This document shows positions 8,576-18,080 of a stretch of 64,000 bases of DNA, piece after piece (the first letter of the stretch is position 1; every line of letters starts with the position of its first letter). Below the pieces are notes generated by a model. That model was not told the origin of the DNA and ran no database searches. It saw nothing but the letters and a program-made list of their open reading frames with translations. Source of the DNA: Marinilactibacillus sp. Marseille-P9653 (lineage in GTDB: Bacteria > Bacillota > Bacilli > Lactobacillales > Carnobacteriaceae_A); NCBI RefSeq assembly GCF_916618885.1, contig NZ_CAKAKH010000001.1:620001-684000 (forward strand). Direction: 5' to 3'. The position numbers were made by a program, and so were the translations under genes.

Positions 8576-10258
8576 CCTCCTGAATAATTCATAGCTCTAC
8601 ATTAAAGTTATTTTTATTGGACAAATTGCTTATTTTTTTAAAAAGCCAAATACGTTTTCTCAAAATGATGCGATTTCGAACAGGATACCTGTGGAAGAAG
8701 GTTCTTAAAAAGTCTTTTGTCTATTTAAGTGCAGACTGACCCCTTAAAAAAGAAGCGAATTAAAAATTTATGCGAAAATTATTCTAAATCCATTGCCTGG
8801 ATCGCCGCAGGCGTTCGAAAACCTTATAAAATTCAGTTTGATGCACATGATAACTCGACAGTTTGAGATAAACCTTCCTACCTGTTTGAACGAGTTTACC
8901 GGCAACTTTAAGCAAATTCAGTCGAATAGAATGAATAGTCATACCCTGATTTACTTTATCAAAGCCAATAGTCTTTAGAAAATTAACAAGGTTATAAGCC
9001 AGGACACTCATCATCATTCTGACTTGATTTTCTAAGAAGCGTGGACTGTCGGTTTTATCAAAATAAAAGCCTGCTTTGGCTTCTTTGATATAGTTTTCCA
9101 TTGTCCCTCGTTTGCCATAGAGAGAGAAAATGACTTTAGGTGAAACAGTTTCTGATAGATTAGTCACAATAAACGTATGGTGGAAGAGTAGTTCTCCTCC
9201 TTCACGAACGGAGCGAATACAGATACGACGAGGTTTCGACCATGATCGAGCTTGGTAGGATAGTGAAAAATACTGGACTTCTCGCTCTTCCCATTTTTGA
9301 TTATCTCCATAGAGGATGGACTGTTCAGCTAGCTGACCTAAGCGTTTATTGTTCTTTAATCGAATCACATAGTGACTATTGTTGGATTCGCAAGACTCAT
9401 ACACCTCTGGTGTAGCGAATCCGCTATCTCCTCGAACCAGAATGTCGGTATGGGGTAACGCATTAGAGTAGTGATCGAGCAGTGGCTCTATCAACTTTTT
9501 TACGCCTTTGGATGTGTACTGGTTACTTGAACGCAGTTCAGCTTTTAAGAAATCCCCAGTCAGTCCATCAAAGGCAACTAGAGGATGATACCCATAGGTT
9601 TTATAATGGGCATTATAATCTGTTTGTTCTTGATGACCATAGGTATCTGAATGCGTTGAATCGATATCAATGATTAACTCGGTGTCATTGCGGATCAGAC
9701 GTTCTTTGTCAATTAATGCTTGATTCAATGACTGAAATTGATCCATATTCTCTTCAGTAAAACGATCTAGAAATCTTGAGATCGAGGACTGTGATGCTAA
9801 CTGCTTACTACCTAGTACTATCTGGAATACGGGATCTTGTCTTAACAAATTAGCTGACGAGTCCGCCGAATAGCCAGCGATTAGCTGCATAATGAGCTGT
9901 TCAAATATCGCTAGATTATCATGTGTGAAGTAAGCTCGATTATCTTTTATGTGAAGCAGGTATTTAGCTAAATCTGAGAAACCGAAGGTGTTCATTACTT
10001 CTTTAACTAACACTAAACCCGAATCACTCGATAATCTGCCACCTGTATGTGAAATGGTCATGTTTGAATTGAAATTAACTTGATTTTTCTGTAAACTAAT
10101 CAATAGAAGAACTCCTTTCTTATGGTTGGTTTAGTCACCTTTACCATATCAGAATGGCGTTCTTTTTTCATCACTTAACAGGTGAAAATTAAAAAGTAAT
10201 TATAGACTGCCGTTGAGCAGTTTCAGACGGTTTAAATTAAAAGTATGAATTATTCAGG
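8576..10258 (-). mobile_element. IS1380-family insertion sequence
   Basis: A 15-bp perfect inverted repeat, CCTGAATAATTCATA, lies at 8579-8593 and, as its complement, at 10244-10258, enclosing one transposase gene and about 1.68 kb, a normal size for this family. TTAATT occurs just outside both ends (8570-8575 and 10259-10264). It may be the target duplication, although the flanks are AT-rich and the left copy is separated from the repeat by an extra CCT. The element sits between the reductase gene and the metalloprotease gene of the lantibiotic locus. Confidence 0.8.
8784..10103 (-). CDS. IS1380-family transposase, full length
   Basis: A 439-residue DDE transposase of the IS1380 type. Catalytic landmarks are DIDSTHSDTYG (first Asp), RGDSGFATPEVY (second Asp) and KRGTMENYIKEAKAGF (Glu), with the long beta-rich insertion between the last two. 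A TTG start is supported by AAAGGAG eight bases upstream. No disruption is visible, so the element may be active. It is transcribed against the lantibiotic genes. Confidence 0.92.
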   Translation of the reverse strand: MISLQKNQVNFNSNMTISHTGGRLSSDSGLVLVKEVMNTFGFSDLAKYLLHIKDNRAYFTHDNLAIFEQLIMQLIAGYSADSSANLLRQDPVFQIVLGSKQLASQSSISRFLDRFTEENMDQFQSLNQALIDKERLIRNDTELIIDIDSTHSDTYGHQEQTDYNAHYKTYGYHPLVAFDGLTGDFLKAELRSSNQYTSKGVKKLIEPLLDHYSNALPHTDILVRGDSGFATPEVYESCESNNSHYVIRLKNNKRLGQLAEQSILYGDNQKWEEREVQYFSLSYQARSWSKPRRICIRSVREGGELLFHHTFIVTNLSETVSPKVIFSLYGKRGTMENYIKEAKAGFYFDKTDSPRFLENQVRMMMSVLAYNLVNFLKTIGFDKVNQGMTIHSIRLNLLKVAGKLVQTGRKVYLKLSSYHVHQTEFYKVFERLRRSRQWI

Positions 10259-10273
10259 TTAATTAGTTATTTT

Positions 10274-11596
10274 GATAAAGTCCATATAATTGTGTAAAAA
10301 GAAAGGCCATATGATCGCCTGTACGGTACAATGTTTTTAACCACTAAAAACATACCAGGAGGCATTCATATGACCCAAGTACATTTTACACTAGAAAAAG
10401 AAGAGATACAAAATATAATTGAAACGTCGGTAAAAGACGACGCTGCTAAGGTTGTTTTAGCGACGGTTTTCAATCAACTAATGGAACACCAACGAACGGA
10501 ATTTATTCAAGCTGGTGATTACGAACGTTCTGAAAATCGAACTGGGCAGCGCAATGGCTACTATGAAAGAGAACTGACCACTCGCGTAGGTACGTTGGAA
10601 CTGAAGGTTCCAAGAACAAGAGACGGTGCTTTTTCTCCTACCGTGTTTGAACGATATCAGCGTAACGAGAAAGCTTTATTGACTTCTATGCTTGAAATGT
10701 ATGTTTCTGGTGTCTCCACTCGTAAAGTCTCTCAAATCGTAGAAGAATTATGTGGAAAGTCAGTCTCTAAATCTTTCGTTTCATCTCTGACGTTCAATTA
10801 GATCCAATCGTGAAAGAATGGCAGAACCGAACTCTTGCTGGAACGAAGTTCCCTTACTTGATGGTAGATGTTCTCTACATAAAAGTACGAGTAGACGACC
10901 GTGTCATTTCTAAGAGTTGCCACATCGCTGTAGGTGTCACAGAAGAAGGAGACCGTCAGATCATTGGACTTATGCTCCAAAACGAAGAAAGCCACGAGAC
11001 ATGGACAACTTTTTTCGACTATTTAAAAAATCGTGGATTAACAGGTACGAAACTGGTGATTTCAGATGCGCACAAAGGCCTAGTTTCTGCCATCCAGACT
11101 TCCTTTACAGAAACTTCTTGGCAAAGATGTCAAGTTCACTTTATGCGAAACATTTTAAGTTCAGTACCTAGAAAAGGCTCTAAACCTTTTCGTGAAGCAG
11201 TAAAAGCGATATTTAAGTTTACAGATATTCATTTAGCTCGTAAGGCTAAGAATGCATTGATTGAAGAATACGCTGATCAGGCAAAATATCAGAAGGCTTG
11301 TAGAGCGTTAGATCAAGGTTTCGAAGACGCCTTCCAATATACTGTTGTAGGTAAAAGTCACAACCGATTGAAAAGTACGAACCTACTTGAACGATTAAAT
11401 GAAGAAGTTAGACGTAGAGAAAAAGTGATCCGTATTTTTCCAAACACTGCTTCAGCTAATCGCTTAATTGGAGCCGTCCTGATGGACGTGCACGAAAATT
11501 GGATAAGTTCTCCAAGAAAATATATCCAGTTTGAATCGAACTAACTAAACGATAAACAAAGTATCGTACAAATTACACAGAAGTTTGGACTTGACT
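10274..11596 (+). mobile_element. IS256-family insertion sequence with 8-bp target duplication
   Basis: Imperfect 26-bp inverted ends (GATAAAGTCC at 10274 onwards; reverse complement GTCAAGTCCAAAC ending near 11596) enclose one transposase gene. The octamer GTTATTTT flanks both sides exactly (10266-10273 and 11597-11604), the target duplication size expected for IS256. The left flank begins only 15 bases from the IS1380 end. Its transposase is broken by a frameshift, so it cannot move alone. Confidence 0.9.
10370..11544 (+). pseudogene. IS256-family transposase, broken by a one-base deletion
   Basis: Reading starts at ATG 10370 behind AGGAGG. The N-terminal part (about 143 residues) carries QRNGYYERELTTRVG and VSTRKVSQIVEELCGKSVS, typical of IS256/mutator transposases. 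Near 10792 the frame breaks: the expected continuation SLTEQLDPIVKEW needs one more base, and the second part continues in another frame from DPIVKEWQNRTLAG through VISDAHKGL (second catalytic Asp), the RCQVHFMRN motif and RRREKVIRIFPN with the final Glu upstream. Everything needed except the reading frame is present. IS256 elements are not known to use programmed frameshifting, so this is scored as inactivation; a sequencing error is possible. Confidence 0.88.
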
Positions 11597-11733
11597 GTTA
11601 TTTTCGAGTACATCTTTTAGTAGAGTATGATATAAATTGATTGTAAAAATGATGTAATATTGACTAATTGCGTTTCTCCATAAAAAATTTAAATTATAAA
11701 TTTAATAGAAATTTAGTTTCGAAAGGAATAAAA

Positions 11734-12840
11734 ATGCAAGGTATAAATAACTTTAAAAAAAATATATTAAACAATGGTCTTGTTAAAATAGTTTCCAAAG
11801 TAATCTATTATTTAATGATTGGTTATGGATTGCATATAGTAGGTGAAATAATCTGGAACGAGTGGAATATTTACTTTACTTTCATTCTATTCGTTAGTAT
11901 ATTATTCGGATTAATAATTAATATATTATTTCATGAACTAGGACATCTATTTGCTGGATTGCTAGGAGGATACTCGTTTTTGTTGTTCAGTATCATGAAT
12001 ATAATATGGATAAAAGAAAATCGGAAAATTGAAATTGGCAAACGAAAATCCCCTGCTCCTTTAGGTCAATGTTTGATGATATCACCAACAAAAACCAATA
12101 GTAGCAAATTCATTTTTTATCATTTGGGAGGAATAATAGCAAATTTCCTTATTTTCTTATTTGCTTTAATCTTGTATTTCGTAAATACTGATGTATATAT
12201 AAAAATTAGTATGTTAGTACTTACATTAATAGGAATTTTATCTTGTATTAGTAATGCTATACCATATGGACAAAGTGATGGTGCAAATATTCTTAAAGGC
12301 TTGAAAAATATTGATTATAGAAGACAAATAGACAATATATTAAAAATTCACGTTGGAATAATGCAAGGAAAATCATATGTAAATTTAAAAGAATATGTGT
12401 ATTTAGACGAACGACAACCCATATTTAGTCCTACTAATATCATCATGTATTCTGTATTAGTAAATGCTTATAATGAAGAACAAAAATACGAGTTAGCATT
12501 TGAAATAATAGAACCATTATGGGAAGTTATAGATAAACTTGAATCAAGCTATCAATTGGAAATTACTAAAGAGTACTTTTTTTTATTGTTATTAATTTCT
12601 CCAGAAAGAGAAGAAGTAAAAGTTATAAAGAGTGGAGAACCTTACTGCAGTTTTAATAAGATGGAAAGAGCAGATGCTAAAAGAATACAAGCTGCATATG
12701 TTTATATCGTTGAAAAAGAAAAAGATAAAGCTTTATTGTTAATCAACCAGGCAAAAAAATTAGTGAATCGAATGCCGACTATTTCAGATCAATTAAATGA
12801 AAGAAAAATGATAAGTTATATAGAAAAAATGGTTAGCTAG
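11734..12840 (+). CDS. Membrane HExxH metalloprotease-like protein, possible CylI-type immunity or processing factor
   Basis: A 368-residue membrane protein with site-2-protease-like (M50) features: a zinc-binding HELGH in INILFHELGHLFAG (about residues 88-101), several hydrophobic helices, and a second conserved patch NAIPYGQSDGANIL that matches the N-P-x-D-G element of the family. The C-terminal 170 residues are soluble, helical and tetratricopeptide-like. As I recall, the cytolysin self-protection protein CylI is also a membrane protein with an HExxH motif, so an immunity role is attractive; leader or core trimming is the alternative. Without the two insertion elements it would lie about 270 bases behind the reductase gene, and its AT-rich codon use matches lanM/lanT. 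ATG 11734 has RBS GAAAGGA. Confidence 0.7.
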   Translation: MQGINNFKKNILNNGLVKIVSKVIYYLMIGYGLHIVGEIIWNEWNIYFTFILFVSILFGLIINILFHELGHLFAGLLGGYSFLLFSIMNIIWIKENRKIEIGKRKSPAPLGQCLMISPTKTNSSKFIFYHLGGIIANFLIFLFALILYFVNTDVYIKISMLVLTLIGILSCISNAIPYGQSDGANILKGLKNIDYRRQIDNILKIHVGIMQGKSYVNLKEYVYLDERQPIFSPTNIIMYSVLVNAYNEEQKYELAFEIIEPLWEVIDKLESSYQLEITKEYFFLLLLISPEREEVKVIKSGEPYCSFNKMERADAKRIQAAYVYIVEKEKDKALLLINQAKKLVNRMPTISDQLNERKMISYIEKMVS

Positions 12841-13191
12841 GGGTGGAATTATGTTAAGTATTATAATAGAAAGCTTAATATCTTTGAATTAAAAAAATTT
12901 ACTTATAATTAGCAATATTGAAAATATTTAACCTATCCTAATTAGTTCATAACTATGTTCAATTTTAATTTTGTTCCTTTACTAACTAAGTTGATACATC
13001 TGTATTACTTTAATCAAACTTTACAAAGATATTAAAGAATTACTATCATATAGATGTGTATCTCAAAATTGTTACTGTAATTTAGATACGTAGAATGGTA
13101 AAAAAATCTTTACATGAAATTTATGAAAAAAATACGAAAATATGCTATGTATTTAATTGCTTTTTTATCGACTAATTAAACTATTTTGTTT
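12841..13191. other. AT-rich gap between the metalloprotease gene and the IS30 relic
   Basis: A 13-codon reading frame (ATG 12851 to TAA 12892) follows GGGTGG closely behind the metalloprotease gene and could be the stump of a lost gene. Nothing else codes here; the remainder is very AT-rich with no clear terminator. The lantibiotic locus may have been truncated at this edge. Confidence 0.4.
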
Positions 13192-14280
13192 TTTGCTGGA
13201 TTTTATAATAAAGTTAGCCACTTAGGCTAACCTAAAAAAATACCATGTGAATTTCATATTATATTGAAGTTACCGCTAACTCTCAATAGACAGGATGGAT
13301 TCATATGACGCACTCTAACGATAACACATCAGCACGTAAGGGAAAACACTTATCTTATTCAGAACGGTCTCAAACTGCTATTTTAAAGACTGAGAACTAC
13401 CTTAATCGTCAAATTGCGAATGCATTGAAACACGCCCTGCAAACCATTAATAGTGAAATCCATCGTGGAACCATTACTCAACTCAAAAGTCAAAAGTAAA
13501 ATGGTAAAATTTATGACTATTATGCGACTAGCTACGATCCAGATACTGGACAAGCAGCTTATGATAGGCTTCGATTGAACTACGACTGTCGGCCAAAATG
13601 GGCTGACACGGATACATTTATTGAGTTGGCGGATGATGAACTGTTACTAGAAAAGTGGTCTCCGGACGTGGTCATTGGTTTTACTAAAACACATGACTTG
13701 TTTGATTCTTCTATTATTCCCTGTACAATGACTGTTTATGGAAGGATTGACAAGGGTAATATGAGAACCAAGAATATGGATTTATTTGAAAAACTATCAC
13801 GCAAACCAAAAGATGCTTCTTATAGAGGACGGACAAACAAGCTGATTTTAGGCCAATCCATTGAACATCGCCCAGTAGAAATTGATGACCGACAAACCTT
13901 TGGTCACTGGGAAATTGACACATTTGTCGAAAATAAAGTGAAAATCGATTCGATTTTATTGATGTTAGTTGAACGTCAAACACGCTTTGAAATCATCCTT
14001 AAACTAAAGGGTAAAGACAAAGAATCTGTTGATCATGCCCTCAGTCAAATTAGCCAAGCACAATGCTCGAGAATGCAACAGTGGATGAATGACTATCTAC
14101 GGAAGATACTCGGATATCAAACGCCTCATGCCTGCTTTGGCTTTGCTAAGGCTCTACTCTCAATGTCCCAAGTTGCCTAAGCGCGTTAGTGCTTACCGAA
14201 TGACGGGTGATATTTTCCGATAATCAATTAAATAGGAACATCTTTTCTTACTAGGTGACTAACTTAAACTTGAAATTTAC
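13192..14280 (+). mobile_element. IS30-family element, decayed second copy in inverse orientation
   Basis: This copy is closely similar to the element at 737-2037 but lies in the opposite orientation. Both ends are preserved: TTTGCTGGATTTTATAAT at the left and CTAGGTGACTAACTTAAAC near the right. It is about 210 bp shorter because of a deletion inside the transposase gene. Together with the intact copy it brackets the lantibiotic locus, as in a composite transposon with inverted ends. Confidence 0.85.
13305..14180 (+). pseudogene. IS30-family transposase remnant (nonsense codon plus internal deletion)
   Basis: The start and N-terminal HTH region match the intact copy. At 13497 a CAA codon of the intact gene reads TAA (a C to T change), ending translation after 64 residues. 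The same frame then reopens through HWEIDTFVE (first catalytic Asp). After DKESVDHA about 68 residues are missing, including the second Asp (SDNGSEF) and the Glu, before reading resumes at SRMQQWMNDYLRKILGY. The protein cannot be an active DDE enzyme. Confidence 0.92.
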
Positions 14281-14451
14281 AATATAAAAAAGGTTTAAGA
14301 TTCTAGTTAAATTTTAAAGATGCACGATATAATATTTACTATATCAAGTAGAATATTTTCCGAAATACAAAAAAACGCTAGCAAATTCTCGTCAACGCTT
14401 AATATTATAGGATTTAAATTGTAAACCTGAGATATTTAAATTGAAGATTTT

Positions 14452-14917
14452 CTACTCAAATCCACCAATAACAATTAGCACTTCTATTGATTCACCATTT
14501 TGAAGACGATAAGTTCCCGATTTTATATCGTTTGAATCAACAAAATACCCCTCTATGTCTAGCGTTAACTGATCATTTTTTTCCCGGTTCTAAAACATTT
14601 AAAATATCGTTATGAGGAACTTCTACATTGAGGTGTTTCCAACCGTTCTCATAGAATTCAACTTCAAAAAGTTGCCCATATTCTATATTGTCGGAAGTAT
14701 TATTCTCAATCACTATTTCAATCGTTGCATCAGATAAGTCTGCATAATCGAATAACTCGTCGCCTTCTAAAGATACATTTGTAGATGCATTTTCTGAATA
14801 ATCCGGACTTACCTGGTGAAAACTATATTTCCTGTGGATAGTAGAAGACTCGTCATAGGAAGTTAACAAACTGACAGAAAGAATCGATGCAAAAATTAAG
14901 AAAAGATTCTTTTTCAA
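14452..14917 (-). pseudogene. Lipoprotein-like gene with bacterial Ig-like domain, frameshifted
   Basis: The protein begins MKKNLFLIFASILSVSLLTSYDESS, a lipoprotein-type signal in which the expected lipobox Cys reads Tyr. The domain that follows (IEIVIENNTSDNIEYGQLFEVE, then LNVLEPGK) resembles small bacterial immunoglobulin-like domains of extracellular lipoproteins. A run of seven A near 14577 throws the frame to an early stop; dropping one A restores NDQLTLDIEGYFVDSND to IVIGGFE with a stop at 14452. Both the missing lipid anchor and the frameshift indicate decay, although a homopolymer sequencing error could explain the latter. The function of the intact family is unknown to me. Confidence 0.65.
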
Positions 14918-15211
14918 TCGTTCATTACCTCCATAAGATTATTGGCAAAATTAAATTTATTGGTTTTTTTATTGTGTCCCGAACTCCCAAGATGTATACC
15001 TACTCTAATTCTATTTTACGAAGTACATTCAATACCGTCCAAGTATTTCAGTAGATAGATTTCGTTGTTATATAGTCTTAATACGTTATAAATATATAGC
15101 ATCTAGACAAAAAGCTCAAATGAATAATAGGATATTTCAAGTGTAATTGGAATTCTTGTCAAAAAAATCATTAGTCAGTATACTGAGAGTAAATGAGAAG
15201 GAGTGGATAAC
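14918..15211. other. Gap between the broken lipoprotein gene and the GST gene
   Basis: No gene or terminator is visible. It must hold the divergent promoters of both neighbours, but I see no convincing -35/-10 pair. Confidence 0.5.
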
Positions 15212-15994
15212 ATGTCAAACTATGAAATTCCAGAAGTATGGGAATGGGAACCAGACGAAAAAAGCAAGACAGGTAACCAGCCTACAGCCGGAAGCCGATT
15301 CGAACAAAAACTACCAGTAGGAGATCAACCTCTACAAGTCTATTCTCTTGGTACTCCAAATGGCGTAAAAGTAGCGATTATGCTTGAAGAGCTAAAAGAA
15401 GCCGGTGTTGAAAATGCTGGATATGATTTATATAAAATTGATATCTCAAGAGGAGATCAATTCGGCAGTGACTTTGTCAAAATTAATCCCAACTCTAAAA
15501 TTCCAGCACTAATGGATCATTCAGAAAAAGAACCGATTCGTGTATTTGAATCCGTATCGATCTTACTTTACCTAGCTGAAAAGTTCGAAACATTCATGCC
15601 AACAGCACTTGCTGAGCGTACGGAACTCATGAACTGGTTGTTCTGGCAAACAGGAGCTGCACCATTCTTAGGTGGCGGTTTTGGACACTTCTACAACTAT
15701 GCACCAACAGCACAAGAATACCCAATCAACCGTTACACAATGGAAGCGAAACGTCAGCTAGATCTTTTAGACAAACATTTAGCAGACAATGCGTACATCA
15801 ACGGTGACGAGTACGGAATTGCAGATATGGCAATCTGGCCATGGTATGGTCGTTTAGTTCAAGGTGAATTGTATGGCGAAGCCGATAAATTCTTGAAAGC
15901 AGATGAATATACAAACTTAAAAGCCTGGGCAGACAAGATTCTTGAAAGACCAGCTGTTAAACGTGCGCTTGAAGTAGAATATAAAGAACTCTAA
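15212..15994 (+). CDS. Glutathione S-transferase family protein, YghU-like
   Basis: A 260-residue GST-fold protein with a thioredoxin-like N-terminal domain (LQVYSLGTPNGVKVAIMLEE; the helix-proximal INPNSKIPALMDH with cis-Pro; the substrate-binding FESVSILLYLAEKF) and an all-helical C-terminal domain. The early N-terminal extension (YEIPEVWEWEPDE) and the overall layout match E. coli YghU, a disulfide-bond reductase that binds two glutathiones. Since most Lactobacillales make little glutathione, the thiol partner here is uncertain. The ATG at 15212 has GAGAAGGAG nine bases upstream, better than the in-frame GTG at 15203. It stands alone, ended by a terminator. Confidence 0.88.
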   Translation: MSNYEIPEVWEWEPDEKSKTGNQPTAGSRFEQKLPVGDQPLQVYSLGTPNGVKVAIMLEELKEAGVENAGYDLYKIDISRGDQFGSDFVKINPNSKIPALMDHSEKEPIRVFESVSILLYLAEKFETFMPTALAERTELMNWLFWQTGAAPFLGGGFGHFYNYAPTAQEYPINRYTMEAKRQLDLLDKHLADNAYINGDEYGIADMAIWPWYGRLVQGELYGEADKFLKADEYTNLKAWADKILERPAVKRALEVEYKEL

Positions 15995-16011
15995 TTAAAT
16001 GTCATTCAACT

Positions 16012-16057
16012 TTTCTCGCGATTCAACGTTAAATTGATTCGCGAGAAAGGTTTTTTT
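16012..16057 (+). terminator. Terminator of the GST gene
   Basis: The stem TTCTCGCGA...TCGCGAGAA is followed by a seven-T run just behind the stop codon. Confidence 0.85.
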
Positions 16058-16439
16058 GAGTAAAAGTATTTCAGATAAATATTGTAGTTTTTTATATTAA
16101 GTTGGCGTTCATTCGGTTTGGTAGACAACCAAAAGTTGAAATTTCCTTGTTCGCTAATTGAATACGGTTTAGTAGGTTTAGAAATATAGAGATTATTCGT
16201 GTTTTGGAATAAAGTTGTTCTTTTTAGAAATTTGATGTACGTATTTTAATAGGTTTTGTTAAAGAAAGTCATTTTATGGATGACTGTCTTTTCTTTAATT
16301 TTAGAAAGAAAACGGTGAAAAAGTGAATTTATGGTACATAAAAGCGAACAATCATGATACACTATATAAAATCATGATGTATCCATGAGGTACATAGTAA
16401 AACGAGTAAGTAAAATTTAAAAGTAGAGGTGCAGTCTTA
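16058..16439 (+). promoter_or_regulatory. guaA upstream region with a putative PurR box
   Basis: The 380-bp leader region has no gene. AAAAGCGAACAAT at 16340-16352 differs from the Gram-positive PurBox consensus (AWWWCCGAACWWT) at one position, and a weaker, inverted match lies near 16149-16161. A hairpin with arms around GTCAT/ATGAC lies at 16261-16297. I found no guanine-riboswitch core. Control of guaA by PurR is therefore possible but unproven. Confidence 0.35.
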
Positions 16440-17993
16440 GTGAGTGAATCAATTGCGCAACAAGTAGAAAAAATGGCCGTTCTGGACTTTGGGAGCCAGT
16501 TCAACCAGTTAATTACGCGTCGTATTAGAGAGTTTGGCGTCTTCTCAGAACTTTTACCCCATACGGTTTCAGCTCAAGAGTTAAAAGAATCAAACGTAAA
16601 AGGCATCATTTTCTCCGGTGGACCAATGAGTGTCTATGATGAAGAAGCTTTTTCAATTGATCCAGAGATTTTTGAATTGGGTATTCCAATTTTTGGGATT
16701 TGTTACGGGATGCAACTCATGGCACATAAACTAGGTGGGAAAGTAGAACCGGCTGGTACTCGTGAGTATGGTAAGGCGACTCTTGAAATCAAGAACCACT
16801 CAGCAGAGCTTTTCACAACACTTGAACAAGAAGAAACGGTTTGGATGAGCCACGGAGACTATGTAACAGAACTTCCAGAAGGATTCGAAATTACAGCTGT
16901 GAATCCACATTGTCCAATCGCCGCAATCGAAAATAAGGCAAAGAACTTCCATGCTGTTCAATTCCACCCAGAAGTGCGTCACACAGAGCATGGAAATGAA
17001 ATTCTACGTAACTTCGCATTTAACGTATGTGGCTTTGAAGGTAACTGGGATATGGGTCAGTTTATCGATTTAGAAGTGGATAAGATTCGTGAGCAAGTTG
17101 GCGACCGTAAAGTGTTGCTTGGGCTTTCAGGTGGGGTAGATTCGAGTGTTACGGGTGTGCTGCTGAACAAAGCGATTGGTGACCAACTGGTATGTATCTT
17201 TGTTGACCACGGCTTGCTGCGTAAAGATGAAGGCGATCAAGTAATGGGGAGTCTGGAGAATAAATTTGGACTGAACGTGATTCGAGTGGATGCAAAAGAA
17301 CGTTTCATGAGCAAACTGGCAGGTGTAAGTGATCCTGAGCAGAAACGTAAAATCATTGGAAATGAATTTATTGAAGTATTCAATGATGAAGCCACAAAAC
17401 TCGAAGGCATCGATTTCCTAGCTCAAGGTACATTGTATACAGATGTGATTGAAAGTGGAACAGCGACTGCGCAAACGATTAAATCACATCACAACGTTGG
17501 TGGACTGCCAGAAGACATGCAGTTTGAGTTGATTGAGCCAATGAATACCTTGTTTAAAGATGAAGTTCGTGCGCTTGGAGAAGAGTTAGGTATGCCATCA
17601 AGTTTAGTATGGCGTCAACCATTCCCAGGACCAGGACTTGCGATTCGTGTACTTGGCGAAATCACAGAAGAGAAAATTGAAGTTGTTCGTGAAAGTGATG
17701 CAATCTTGCGCGAAGAAATCGCCAATGCAGGACTTGACCGCGATGTATGGCAATACTTCACTGTCTTACCAGGCTTCAAATCCGTTGGGGTAATGGGAGA
17801 CGGTAGAACGTATGACTACACGATCGGAATCCGTGCCGTAACGTCAATCGACGGTATGACATCAGACTGGGCAAGAATTCCATTTGATGTACTAGAAAAA
17901 ATCTCAACAAGAATTGTAAACGAAGTAGATCACATTAACAGAGTAGTGTATGACATTACGAGTAAGCCGCCTGCTACAATTGAGTGGGAATGA
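16440..17993 (+). CDS. guaA: GMP synthase (glutamine-hydrolysing)
   Basis: A 517-residue enzyme that converts XMP to GMP using glutamine and ATP. The class I glutamine amidotransferase domain (about 1-200) has [11 protein letters not shown], nucleophile Cys in GICYGMQLM and the His-Glu pair in FHPEV. The ATP pyrophosphatase domain begins with the P-loop [11 protein letters not shown] (about residue 230), and the C-terminal dimerisation domain ends in PPATIEWE, as usual for the family. The GTG start is chosen because GAGGTG lies eight bases upstream and the protein then has normal length. The gene is intact and monocistronic; no terminator is visible before the ISL3 element 88 bases downstream. 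Confidence 0.98.
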   Translation: MSESIAQQVEKMAVLDFGSQFNQLITRRIREFGVFSELLPHTVSAQELKESNVKGIIFSGGPMSVYDEEAFSIDPEIFELGIPIFGICYGMQLMAHKLGGKVEPAGTREYGKATLEIKNHSAELFTTLEQEETVWMSHGDYVTELPEGFEITAVNPHCPIAAIENKAKNFHAVQFHPEVRHTEHGNEILRNFAFNVCGFEGNWDMGQFIDLEVDKIREQVGDRKVLLGLSGGVDSSVTGVLLNKAIGDQLVCIFVDHGLLRKDEGDQVMGSLENKFGLNVIRVDAKERFMSKLAGVSDPEQKRKIIGNEFIEVFNDEATKLEGIDFLAQGTLYTDVIESGTATAQTIKSHHNVGGLPEDMQFELIEPMNTLFKDEVRALGEELGMPSSLVWRQPFPGPGLAIRVLGEITEEKIEVVRESDAILREEIANAGLDRDVWQYFTVLPGFKSVGVMGDGRTYDYTIGIRAVTSIDGMTSDWARIPFDVLEKISTRIVNEVDHINRVVYDITSKPPATIEWE

Positions 17994-18080
17994 AATATAA
18001 GTTACTAGTCATGTTAAATTAACAGAATAATATTTAATATTTGATTAAAAATAGAGTGAATTCAATATAGTTAAAAAAGT

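Noticed and set aside
10785-10815. Programmed frameshift in IS256
   Set aside because: The family is not known to use frameshifting, and no slippery heptamer or stimulatory structure is visible; a simple deletion explains it.
16260-16440. Guanine riboswitch before guaA
   Set aside because: The conserved purine-aptamer core and its loop-loop sequences could not be found.
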